From CADEDH01 sp965263455 (GTDB lineage Bacteria; Actinomycetota; Acidimicrobiia; Acidimicrobiales; SZUA-35): DNA of 64,000 nucleotides. The stretch is from assembly GCA_965263455.1 (NCBI GenBank), contig CBDHHN010000002.1:558001-622000 (forward strand), read 5' to 3'. The notes below the pieces were generated by a model. That model was not told where the DNA came from and made no database searches. It saw only the letters and a program-made list of their open reading frames with translations. The translations under genes were made by a program, and so were the position numbers. Shown piece by piece: positions 34,598-42,733 of the stretch (positions are counted from its first letter, which is position 1; each line of letters begins with the position of its first letter).

Positions 34598-35812
34598 TCA
34601 GCCCAGCTTCTCCCTGAACTCGTCGACCGGGGCGCCCGCCGCCAGCAGCTGGCGGGCCATGATGGCCTGGCGGGGGCGATTCCAGCACAGGGCGCCGACC
34701 ACCTGGTCCTCGTCGTCGAGGTAGAGCTGCACGAACCGCTGTTCGGCCACCGAGCCCTGGACCACCTCGTGACGCTCGCCGGAGAGACCGGCGAGCTGGA
34801 TCTTGCGGTCGTACTGGTCGGACCAGAACCAGGGGATGGGGGCGAACGGCTCGGGGGCCGACCCGTCGGCGGCGAACGCCAGCAGCCGATCGCCGACATA
34901 GCGGCCCATCTCGACCGCGTTGTCCCACTGCTCGACCCGGATGAGGCGGTCGCCGTAGCGGGCGTGGGGCCAACGGGCCACATCGCCGGCGGCCACGACC
35001 CCGGGGGCGGCCAGGCAGGTGTGGTCGGTCACCACCCCGTCGTCCACGGTGAGGGACGAGCCCTCCAACCAGCCGGTGTTGGGCACGACCCCGATCCCGA
35101 CGACCACGACGGCGGCCGGGATCTCCGACCCGTCGTCCAGGGTCACACCGGCGACGGCACCGTCGACGGCGTCGACCGACGCCACCCCGACGCCCAGTCG
35201 CACGTCGACTCCGTGGCCCCGGTGCAGTTCGGCCACCGCCATACCGGCGTCGGCATCCAGCACCCGCATGAGCGGAGCGGGGGCGGCCTCGACGATCGTG
35301 ACCTGGAGCCCGCGCTCGCGAGCCGTCGCCGCCACCTCGGCCCCGATGAATCCGCAGCCGATGACCAGCACCCGGTCGGGGCCGGCGTCGAGATCGGCCC
35401 GGAGGGCGTCGGCGTCGTCGACCGTGCGGAGCACGTGGAGGCCGGCCAGTCCCTCGGTCCCGGGCAGGTGCCGGGGCGTGGCCCCGGTGGCCACCACCAG
35501 CCCGTCTCCCTCGACCTCGGTCCCGTCGTCGAGGAGGACGGTGCCACCCGCATCGCCCCAGCTCAGTCCCGTGGCCCGGTGGCCAAGGCGCCATTCCACC
35601 CCGAGCTCGTCGGGGTTGGCGGCGGGTCGGAGTCGCAGCGCCTCGGCGGTGGTGGAGCCGGCCAGGTAGTCCTTGGACAGCGGTGGCCGGTCGTAGGGGT
35701 AGTGGGGCTCGTCGCCGACGAGGACGACGGAGCCGTCATGGCCTCGTCGTCGGATGACGGCGGCGGCGTGCAGGCCGGCCAGAGAGGCGCCGACGACGAT
35801 GATTCGGTTCAC
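34598..35812 (-). CDS. FAD-dependent ferredoxin reductase (rhodocoxin/putidaredoxin reductase type)
   Basis: 404 residues. FAD fold IIVVGASLAGLHAA at the N-terminus, PPLSKDYLAG near 43, NAD fold VLVIGCGFIGAEVA near 145, TCLAAPGVVAAGDVARW near 262, and a C-terminal WFWSDQYDRKIQL segment typical of oxygenase-coupled reductases. Passes electrons from NAD(P)H to a ferredoxin; the ferredoxin gene lies just upstream. GTG 35812 start. A perfect hairpin (35831-35852) lies between the two genes. Confidence 0.9.
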   Translation of the reverse strand: MNRIIVVGASLAGLHAAAVIRRRGHDGSVVLVGDEPHYPYDRPPLSKDYLAGSTTAEALRLRPAANPDELGVEWRLGHRATGLSWGDAGGTVLLDDGTEVEGDGLVVATGATPRHLPGTEGLAGLHVLRTVDDADALRADLDAGPDRVLVIGCGFIGAEVAATARERGLQVTIVEAAPAPLMRVLDADAGMAVAELHRGHGVDVRLGVGVASVDAVDGAVAGVTLDDGSEIPAAVVVVGIGVVPNTGWLEGSSLTVDDGVVTDHTCLAAPGVVAAGDVARWPHARYGDRLIRVEQWDNAVEMGRYVGDRLLAFAADGSAPEPFAPIPWFWSDQYDRKIQLAGLSGERHEVVQGSVAEQRFVQLYLDDEDQVVGALCWNRPRQAIMARQLLAAGAPVDEFREKLG

Positions 35813-35830
35813 GATCTCGCGGAACGGGAA

Positions 35831-35852
35831 CGCCCGGGCCGAGGCCCGGGCG
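35831..35852 (-). terminator. Perfect 10-bp hairpin between ferredoxin and its reductase
   Basis: CGCCCGGGCC (35831-35840) and GGCCCGGGCG (35843-35852) with a 2-nt loop. It lies 8 nt after the ferredoxin stop. There is no U-tract, so it may end some transcripts or protect the ferredoxin mRNA end and so set a ferredoxin:reductase ratio. Confidence 0.5.
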
Positions 35853-35860
35853 TGGATCCG

Positions 35861-36052
35861 TCAGTCCTCGAGGGCGATGGCCTGCTTGGGGCAGCGCTCA
35901 GCCGCCTCCCGCACCTTCTCGTGGAGGTCGGCCGGAGGGTTCTCGTTCAGGATGTAGAGGAAGTCGTCGTCCCGGACCTCGAACACCTCGGGGGCAATGG
36001 CCATGCACACGGCGTTGCTCTCACACAAGTCGAAATCGACGACAACCTTCAT
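35861..36052 (-). CDS. Small single-cluster ferredoxin, P450-partner type
   Basis: 63 residues. Cluster motif C-x5-C...CP with Cys10, Cys16 and Cys54-Pro; the position of the usual second Cys is Asn13 (CESNAVC). Such C-x2-X-x2-C ferredoxins, with X not Cys, carry a [3Fe-4S] cluster and serve cytochrome P450s and dioxygenases in mycobacteria and Rhodococcus. GGAG lies 6 nt before ATG 36052. Next to its reductase. No P450 gene in the window. Confidence 0.9.
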   Translation of the reverse strand: MKVVVDFDLCESNAVCMAIAPEVFEVRDDDFLYILNENPPADLHEKVREAAERCPKQAIALED

Positions 36053-36134
36053 GATCGGCTCCTGTCAGCTGAACCGGGCGGACTCCCCGCCCCTGCGCCC
36101 GGGGAGTCTATCCCGGGCCAAGGAGGCGGGCCGC

Positions 36135-36797
36135 TCAGGCCGCCTCGGCCAGTTCCAGGACCTCGTTCTGATCGAAGAACCCTCGCCACCCGGCGATCGG
36201 GTTACCCGAGGCATCGACCAGGATGGCGGTGGGCTGGCCGCTCACCCCGTAGTAGGACCAGGTCTCGAACGTGGCGTCCCAGATCATCAGCGGGGTCACG
36301 GCCCCGGTGAGGTCGATGAAGTCGACGGCCTGCCCGAGCGAGTCCTGGGCTCCCATCCCGACGACGCGGACCTTGTCGGCGTTCTGTTGAGCGAACTGCT
36401 CAACCACCGGGCCCTCAGCCCGGCACGTGGGTCAATGGGGGGCCCAGAACCAGAGCAGGACGGGGAGATCTCCTCCGGCCAGCTCGTCCGACAGGTTGAC
36501 GGGCTCACCGTCGCTGATCCGGGTCACCTCGATGTCGGGGAAGAGGTTCTCGGCGGCGGGGGCGTCGGCCGGAGCCTGGGCCTGGTCGTCGGCCGGAGCG
36601 CTCTCGCCCTCATCGGCGGACGCCGCTGTTCCGGGGTCGGCCGGCTCGGCGGCGGTGGGGGCGGGGGCGGCGGACGACTCGGGGCCGGCGGTGGCCTCGG
36701 TACCGTCGGCCGAACCGCAGGCGGCGGCGACCAGGCTCAAGGCCAGGAGTCCCGCCAGTGGGTGGGCGCGCCGGGGTCGGCGTAGTCTTCGTGACAT
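36135..36797 (-). CDS. Candidate selenoprotein: thioredoxin-fold (TlpA-like) lipoprotein with in-frame TGA
   Basis: 220 residues if TGA at 36432-36434 is read as selenocysteine. Signal and lipobox LVAAAC (Cys27), a Ala/Pro/Asp linker to about 85, then a thioredoxin fold: LPVLLWFWAPH, U122, PTC125, later the cis-Pro loop GQPTA, and GWRGFFDQNEV near the end. The active site reads U-x-x-C; canonical TlpA has C-x-x-C, so the TGA falls on the first catalytic Cys. The 96 codons after it stay open and fit the fold. A hairpin follows the TGA. Alternatives: nonsense mutant of a CxxC protein, or sequence error. It is divergent from the molybdoenzyme. Confidence 0.7.
36407..36423 (-). promoter_or_regulatory. 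Possible bacterial SECIS hairpin just after the in-frame TGA
   Basis: In the mRNA, CCGGGC and GCCCGG form a perfect 6-bp stem around the loop UGAGG, with G in the second loop position. The stem begins 8 nt and the loop 14 nt after the UGA, slightly closer than in E. coli fdhF. All stem bases are also codons, as in other bacterial SECIS. Confidence 0.5.
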
Positions 36798-37011
36798 AGC
36801 CCGAGCCAACCTGGGCCCGGGGGTCGCTATTCCCGACGGTGAAGGTTCGGATCGCACCCACCCACCATGCACCCGCCGGGCGGCCGATCCTGTGAACAAG
36901 TACTGAACCCTGACCCCGGAGCCGATGACGGGCGACCCGTCCCGCCGTTGGATCTGATTACGTGGGGAGCACCGGAGCCCCGGAACCACCGGACCATCGA
37001 GCGGACACGAC

Positions 37012-38691
37012 ATGGACACCGAAAGCACCGAAACCACCTCGGCCTCACCCGGACCGAGCGACCCGACCGGATCGGCCTCCTGGCTGGACACCGGCCGGGC
37101 CGCCCTGGTCGGAGCCCTGGCCGGCGCCGCCGCCCTCAGCATCGGAGAGCTGGCCGCCGCCTTCGCCGCGCCGCGTCCCGGTCCCGTGATCGCCGTGGCC
37201 AACCGCGTCATCGACGAAGCGCCGGGCTGGTTCGTCGACTTCGGCAAGGCCGTGTTCGGCCTGTCGGACAAGCCGGCCCTGGTGCTCGGCACCGTGATCA
37301 TCGCCCTTCTGATCGCCGCCGGCCTGGGGGTGGCCTCACGCCGCAGCCCCCTTCCCGGCATCGTCGGGATCGTGGTCTTCGGCCTGATCGGGCTCGTCTC
37401 GATCGGGGTCGACAGCCAGGGCGGCTGGGCCTCGGGGGTCATCATCACGCTGGCCGCGGTGGTGGCCGGCGTCGCCACCCTGCTCATCCTCCGGGTCCAG
37501 GCCGGTATGGCCTCGGCTCCCAGCGGCCTCCGCCTCCGTTCGGACCGGGTGATCGAGGCGCCCGGCGAGGGCGGCGGCCCGATCGACTCACCGGTCGACC
37601 CCGCCATCAGTCGCCGGGGCTTCCTCAACGTGGCCGGCGCCGTCGGGGCCACCGCCGCCGTGGCCACCGTTGGCGCCAACCTGCTCCGGGCCCGCTCCTC
37701 GGCCGCCGACGCCCGGGCCAACGTGCAGCTCGACTCGGCCCTGTCGGCCTCCGATCTGGAGCAGCAGATCGCCGCCGCCGGCGGGGGCGAGGTGGCCTCG
37801 ACCCCGGGCATCACCCCGCTCATCGTGCCCAACGACGAGTTCTACCTGATCGACACCGCCATCCTCACCCCCCAGGTCGATCCCGCGGGATGGGAGCTCA
37901 GTATCAGGGGCATGGTCGACAACGAACTGACCTTCTCCTACGACGACCTGCTGGAGCGGGCCAACCTGGTGGCCCCCGTCACGCTGTCCTGCGTGTCGAA
38001 CGAGGTCGGCGGCAATCTCGTCGGCAATGCGGTGTGGCAGGGCGTTCCCCTGACGGAGTTGCTCGACGAGGCCGGGGTCCGGTCGGGGGCGACCCAGATC
38101 GCCAGCAGGTCGGTCGACGGCTGGTCCTGCGGCTTTCCCACCGATCTGGCCTACGACGGCCGGACGGCCATGGTTGCCATCGCCATGAACGACGAGCCGC
38201 TCCCCCTGCGCCACGGTTTCCCGGCCCGCCTCGTGGTGTCCGGCCTCTACGGCTACGTATCGGCGACCAAGTGGTTGTCCGAGATCCAGCTGACGACCCT
38301 CGAGGACTTCGACGGCTACTGGATCCCGCGGGGCTGGTCCAAGGACGGTCCGGTCAAGACCCAGTCTCGGATCGACACCCCTCGGCGAGGGACTCCCCTG
38401 GTGGCCGGGGAGGAGGTGCCGGTGGCCGGCGTGGCCTGGGCCCCCAACAAGGGCATCGAGAAGGTCGAGCTCCAGATCGACGACGGCGAGTGGGTCGAGG
38501 CCGAACTGGGCGAATCGCTGGGCGTCCACGCCTGGCGCCAGTGGCGCGTGCTGTGGACCCCGACGGCCGGGCGCCACGTGCTCCGGGTCCGGGCCACCGA
38601 CGGCGACGGCGAGACCCAGACCGATCGGGTCGCCCCTCCCGCCCCCAGCGGCGCCACCGGCTGGCATCAGGTCCAGCTCACCGCAGCCTGA
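37012..38691 (+). CDS. Membrane-anchored molybdopterin oxidoreductase (sulfite oxidase fold)
   Basis: 559 residues. Four N-terminal membrane helices (about 20-170), then SRRGFLNVAG near 196 which resembles a twin-arginine signal, then the SUOX-type Mo-pterin domain (about 270-440) with the metal-ligand Cys in TLSCVSNEVGG, RLVVSGLYGYVSATKWL later, and a C-terminal Ig-like dimerisation domain. Electron donor unknown; the cofactor can come from the moaC/moaA/moeA genes near 56-58 kb. ATG 37012; no clear promoter hexamer. Confidence 0.88.
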   Translation: MDTESTETTSASPGPSDPTGSASWLDTGRAALVGALAGAAALSIGELAAAFAAPRPGPVIAVANRVIDEAPGWFVDFGKAVFGLSDKPALVLGTVIIALLIAAGLGVASRRSPLPGIVGIVVFGLIGLVSIGVDSQGGWASGVIITLAAVVAGVATLLILRVQAGMASAPSGLRLRSDRVIEAPGEGGGPIDSPVDPAISRRGFLNVAGAVGATAAVATVGANLLRARSSAADARANVQLDSALSASDLEQQIAAAGGGEVASTPGITPLIVPNDEFYLIDTAILTPQVDPAGWELSIRGMVDNELTFSYDDLLERANLVAPVTLSCVSNEVGGNLVGNAVWQGVPLTELLDEAGVRSGATQIASRSVDGWSCGFPTDLAYDGRTAMVAIAMNDEPLPLRHGFPARLVVSGLYGYVSATKWLSEIQLTTLEDFDGYWIPRGWSKDGPVKTQSRIDTPRRGTPLVAGEEVPVAGVAWAPNKGIEKVELQIDDGEWVEAELGESLGVHAWRQWRVLWTPTAGRHVLRVRATDGDGETQTDRVAPPAPSGATGWHQVQLTAA

Positions 38692-38796
38692 TCGGCGGCT
38701 CCGGTCGCCGCGGCGGCGACCAGATGCGGGGTCTGCGGGGCCGACGGCGGGGGCGACGACGACGCGTAACCCCCGCCTCGCTCCCCCGTTGCGGGG

Positions 38797-40158
38797 TCAG
38801 GGCAGATAGGGGGCGGGGTCGACAGCCTGGCCCCCGACCCTGATCTCGAAGTGCAGGTGGTTGCCGGTGGCGGTGCCGGTTGCGCCGACCAGACCCACGA
38901 TGTCGCCCCGGTCGACGGCCTGGCCCTCGGTCGCCCCGATGGTCGACATGTGGGCGTAGAGGCTGGTGAGGCCGCCACCGTGATCGACGATGACGGTGTT
39001 GCCGTACCCACCGCGGTAGCCGCTGAAGATGACCACGCCTCCGCTGGTGGCGGCGATCGGCGTGCCCCTGGGGGCGGCGATGTCGAGCCCGCTGTGGAGC
39101 TTGCGGGTGCCGAACACCGGATGGATCCGATAGCCGAACGGGCTGCTGACCCGACCCGCCACCGGCCACTGGTAGCCCAGGGCCGATGGGACGGCCGGCT
39201 GGGGGACAGCCACCGGGGTCGGGGCCGAACCGGCGATCAGGGCCTGGATGGCGTCGTCCTCGGCGGCGTAGGCCGTCAGGTCGGCCGCCCATCGGGCGAT
39301 GCGGGCCTCGGCCTCGGCCTTGAGCCCCAGCTGCTGGGTCTCTTGGGACCGGAGTGTCTCCAGCTCCTGGGTCAGCTCCTGTTCCAGCCGCTCGGCGTCA
39401 CGTACCGCCTGCTCGGCCTCGGCCTGGGCCAACTTCTGGTCTTCGAGGATCGTGCGGAGCTCCTCGACGAGCTCAACCGTGTTCTTGTTGGCCTGCTGGA
39501 GCAGTTGGGTCTGGCGGATCGACTGGTTGATGTCGCGCTCGGAGAACAGTGGGCCCGGCTCGGTCAGACCCGACTTGAAGCCCTCGATGGCCTTGGTCCG
39601 CAACTGCTCCTCGACACGGGACTGCTCGGCGTCCGACTCCACCATCTCGGTACGGACGGTGTCGGCCGTGGCCCGGGCCGCCTCCAGGCTGGCCTGGACC
39701 TTGTCGATCTTGGACCGGGTCTGTTGCGTCTTGGCCGTGATGTCCTGCAGGGCGGACTGGATGTCGGCGTCGGCCGCCCGGGCCCGGTTCAGGTTGCCGG
39801 TGGCCTCGCGCTTGCGGGCCTCCTCCTCGGCGCTCAGCGTCGTCGAGGTCGAGGCCGCCGTGGTCGGGGGCGAGCCGGTCGCCTGGGTCGTCGGCGGGGC
39901 CGTCGTAGGCGCCGTTGTGGCCGTGGTCGGCGGAGCCGTTGTGGCCGTGGTCGGCGGAGCCGTCGTCGTGGTGGTGGACGGCGGGGTGGTGGTGGTCGAC
40001 TCCTGGGCCGCCGACGGCAGACCACCGACGGCAACGGCGCCGCTCAGCGCCAGCCCGACCAGCAGGCGATTGCTCCGTAGCGGGCCACGCCGGGCCGCTC
40101 TCGGGTGCCGGGGGTCGCGACGAACCGCGAATCGAGGGCGAGGATCCCGATTTTGCAC
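38797..40158 (-). CDS. M23 peptidoglycan endopeptidase with coiled coil (EnvC/NlpD-like)
   Basis: 453 residues. Signal peptide (RLLVGLALSGAVAVGG), a Thr/Pro/Ala linker, a long coiled coil (about 105-320), and a C-terminal LytM/M23 domain with HSGLDIAAPRG (first zinc His and Asp) and HLHFEIR (catalytic His pair). Domain order is that of EnvC-type cell-division hydrolases and their activators. GTG 40158 has GGAGG 5 nt upstream. It converges with the molybdoenzyme; a small CCCCG/CGGGG hairpin (38784-38796) lies between. Confidence 0.88.
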   Translation of the reverse strand: MQNRDPRPRFAVRRDPRHPRAARRGPLRSNRLLVGLALSGAVAVGGLPSAAQESTTTTPPSTTTTTAPPTTATTAPPTTATTAPTTAPPTTQATGSPPTTAASTSTTLSAEEEARKREATGNLNRARAADADIQSALQDITAKTQQTRSKIDKVQASLEAARATADTVRTEMVESDAEQSRVEEQLRTKAIEGFKSGLTEPGPLFSERDINQSIRQTQLLQQANKNTVELVEELRTILEDQKLAQAEAEQAVRDAERLEQELTQELETLRSQETQQLGLKAEAEARIARWAADLTAYAAEDDAIQALIAGSAPTPVAVPQPAVPSALGYQWPVAGRVSSPFGYRIHPVFGTRKLHSGLDIAAPRGTPIAATSGGVVIFSGYRGGYGNTVIVDHGGGLTSLYAHMSTIGATEGQAVDRGDIVGLVGATGTATGNHLHFEIRVGGQAVDPAPYLP

Positions 40159-40296
40159 GTAGCCTCCGCCGAGGTGTCTTCGTTCCGTACTCGCCCCAAG
40201 CGACCGACCTGCGACCGGCCCGATACGGAACTGTAACCCGCCCGAGCGGCGGAAGGAACACCACGCAGAACGAACCACGGGAAGGAGTCTGTCCCC

Positions 40297-40803
40297 ATGT
40301 CCTCGGGTGACCAGCAGGAAGACGAACGAGAGACCCTGGATTGGGTCACCTACGGGCGGGCGGCCCGGGAACTGGCCGGGATGGTCGCCGACAGCGGCTT
40401 CGATCCCGACATCATCCTGGCCATCGCCCGGGGCGGCCTCTTCGCCGCCGGGTCGTTGGGCTACGCCCTGTCGGTGAAGAACCTCTACGTGATGAACCTC
40501 GAGTTCTATACCGGCGTCGACGAACGGCTCGATGTTCCCGTGATGCTCCCGCCGTACTTGGACAAGCTTGATCTCACCGATGCAACCATCTTGGTTGTTG
40601 ATGACGTCGCCGATACTGGACACACCCTCAAAGTGGTTCATGAATACTGCCAAGATGTCGTTGCTGAAGCCAGGACCGCAGTGCTGTACGAAAAGCCGCA
40701 GTCAGTGGTGAAATCAGACTTTGTATGGAAGCGGACGGACCGCTGGATCGATTTTCCCTGGTCCACGGAACCCCCGGTCGTCGACCGGAAACCGCCCCAG
40801 TAG
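40297..40803 (+). CDS. Phosphoribosyltransferase (xanthine-guanine type)
   Basis: 168 residues. PRPP-binding motif ILVVDDVADTGHTL near 97-110 and an N-terminal LAIARGGLFAAG loop (near 46) as in Gpt. It would transfer phosphoribose to a purine base in salvage. ATG 40297 follows GGAAGGAG. Odd: codons 1-85 have the high GC of the window, but from about 40558 to 40745 GC falls to near 50% (codons such as GTT, GAA, AAA) while the protein stays well conserved. Confidence 0.85.
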   Translation: MSSGDQQEDERETLDWVTYGRAARELAGMVADSGFDPDIILAIARGGLFAAGSLGYALSVKNLYVMNLEFYTGVDERLDVPVMLPPYLDKLDLTDATILVVDDVADTGHTLKVVHEYCQDVVAEARTAVLYEKPQSVVKSDFVWKRTDRWIDFPWSTEPPVVDRKPPQ

Positions 40804-40908
40804 CCATTAGTTGCCAATTCCTTCTAGAAGCTTGTTGCATTAGAGGTAATTTGGGGGATGCGCATCTCCCTTATTCGATCTATTGTTGACGGCATGGAGG
40901 CATCCGCA
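40804..40908. other. Short AT-rich gap
   Basis: About 105 nt, GC near 45%. Contains the palindrome CTTCTAGAAG (40823-40832) and TATTGTTGAC (40883 region), candidate promoter parts for the next gene. GGAGG at 40896-40900 serves ATG 40909. Confidence 0.5.
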
Positions 40909-42642
40909 ATGACCCGCCGCATTCTCTCCGGTGTGTTCCTTCTCGTCGCCTTGGCCGTGCTCGGGGTGATCCTGGCCGGCGCACTGACGTCCGGGGAGCA
41001 ACTCATCGTCCGGTTCCTCACCGCCATCATCGTGGCCGCACTGGCCCTCTACGTGATCAGCGACCTGCGCCTGGCGGCCACCGACGAGGCCGCAGCCTCA
41101 GGGTCGCGGGCCACGACCCAGGCCCCCCGGATCACGACCGCCCCGGCCGACGTTCCCCCCAACAGCACGGCGGCCTTCATGGCCACCGTGACCGGGCGTC
41201 GGAGCCGCACCGACGACGGACCGATCTCGGCCGACGAGTTCTCCGCCGACGCCGAATCACTGCTGACCAGCGACGACGCAGGCGACGAGCAGCAACTCGG
41301 CGGCCGCCGGATCACCAGGCGGAGGACACCCCCGTCGGTGTTCTCGTCCGAGATCGACCGGCCGGCCCCGTCGAAGACCGACTATCCGACCGGCGATGAC
41401 GGACCGTCACCCTACGGTGCCGACCTCGACGAGGCGGCGGCCTGGCCCTTCAACGACACGCCGCCGACCGAGGAACCGGAGACCGCCAACCCGGAGACCA
41501 TCAGCGCGTCGCCTCGCAGCGTCGCCGTCGACGGCGGCACCGAGATCGGCTCACCCCTGGCGGAAGGCAACGGCGGCGACGACGAGTCGGCCGAGCAGGA
41601 CCTGGACGAGATCGACGACCTGGTCGCCATGTTCACCCGCCAGACCGAGCAGGAACTCGAAGCCCGCCGCCGCGACACCGGGTCGGATGACACCGACTCC
41701 GACGATGCCGAAGCCGCCGTCAGCGCCCTCCGACCCGCCCCTGACACGGTCCTGGCCGCACCTCCAGCCGCTGAGACCAGCAACTTCCTGACCCCCGTCG
41801 GCGCTGCAGCCGTCACCGGCGACAGCGACGACCCGGACCTCGACACCCCCGGTCCGATGGCGACCTCGGACCACAAGGCCAAATGGCAGCGTGCCGAAAG
41901 CCCTGAATGGACCGGACTCGAATCGGTCACCATTGGTGATGACACCGCCACCCAAGATGGTATTGCCACGGGAAGTAGCGCGACCAACGCCACCCGTGAG
42001 GGGGCCATCGCCGTCGCCGACGAGATGACGGCGACGGCCGAGGGGCCGGCGTCGTCCGCCGGGCCGGCACTCGACGCGCCGCCCCCGACCGGGCCGCCCC
42101 GTTCGACGACGGCTCCTGAGGCGCCGTCGGTCGGGCGGCCCCAGAGCCCGACGCCCACCACGCCAGCCATCGATGAGGAGCGACCGGCGGCGCCGACGCC
42201 GAGCCGTCCCGACCGGCGGGTCGCACCCCTCACGATGCGCCAGCGCCCGGCCCCGGTGGCAGCGGCCGACTACGCCGACGAGGCCATCGCCCCGATCATC
42301 GACCTCCGACCCAATCCAGCGGCGGCCGGGATCGATGCCGCCATCCGTTCGGGCGAGCTGGAGGTCATCTCGTCGCTCATCGACCAGGGGCTGCTGTCGA
42401 CCGACGGCCCCGTCACCGATCGGGACGTGCGGACCATGGTCTACGTCGCCTTCACCTCGAGCGAGCTGCGCAAGATCCTCCTGGCCGGAGGCACCGTGGA
42501 CGGCGACAACGGCGACCTGGACCTGGGCCAGGTGGAGGTCTTCGCCGACCCGCAACCCACGCCCTTCGGCCACAGCGCTTCGCCCCGAGGACTACCGGCG
42601 CCCCGGATCGAGGCCCACCTCCCCGACTCCCAGGCCCTCTGA
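40909..42642 (+). CDS. Membrane-anchored disordered protein, unknown function
   Basis: 577 residues. Two N-terminal membrane helices (about 4-24, 33-53), then about 400 residues of Asp/Glu/Pro/Ala/Thr-rich, probably disordered sequence, and a folded C-terminal segment (RTMVYVAFTSSELRKILLAGG). No family recognised. ATG 40909, GGAGG at 8 nt. A short GC dip at 41930-41990 mirrors the one in the upstream gene. Confidence 0.65.
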   Translation: MTRRILSGVFLLVALAVLGVILAGALTSGEQLIVRFLTAIIVAALALYVISDLRLAATDEAAASGSRATTQAPRITTAPADVPPNSTAAFMATVTGRRSRTDDGPISADEFSADAESLLTSDDAGDEQQLGGRRITRRRTPPSVFSSEIDRPAPSKTDYPTGDDGPSPYGADLDEAAAWPFNDTPPTEEPETANPETISASPRSVAVDGGTEIGSPLAEGNGGDDESAEQDLDEIDDLVAMFTRQTEQELEARRRDTGSDDTDSDDAEAAVSALRPAPDTVLAAPPAAETSNFLTPVGAAAVTGDSDDPDLDTPGPMATSDHKAKWQRAESPEWTGLESVTIGDDTATQDGIATGSSATNATREGAIAVADEMTATAEGPASSAGPALDAPPPTGPPRSTTAPEAPSVGRPQSPTPTTPAIDEERPAAPTPSRPDRRVAPLTMRQRPAPVAAADYADEAIAPIIDLRPNPAAAGIDAAIRSGELEVISSLIDQGLLSTDGPVTDRDVRTMVYVAFTSSELRKILLAGGTVDGDNGDLDLGQVEVFADPQPTPFGHSASPRGLPAPRIEAHLPDSQAL

Positions 42643-42677
42643 CCCCGAGACCGGCGAAGCCGGCCGGCCGGGACCCG

Positions 42678-42712
42678 GCGGTCGGCCATTCCCTCGGAGA
42701 ACGGCCGACCGC
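42678..42712. terminator. Bidirectional hairpin between convergent genes
   Basis: GCGGTCGGCC (42678-42687) pairs perfectly with GGCCGACCGC (42703-42712) around a 15-nt loop, in the 91-nt gap between two convergent stops. Confidence 0.55.
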
Positions 42713-42733
42713 GATCGGGCGTCGACGTGATCG

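Noticed and set aside
36135..36407. Separate small thioredoxin-like gene starting at GTG 36407
   Set aside because: It would lack the active-site motif, which lies just upstream in the same frame; one gene across the TGA explains both parts better.
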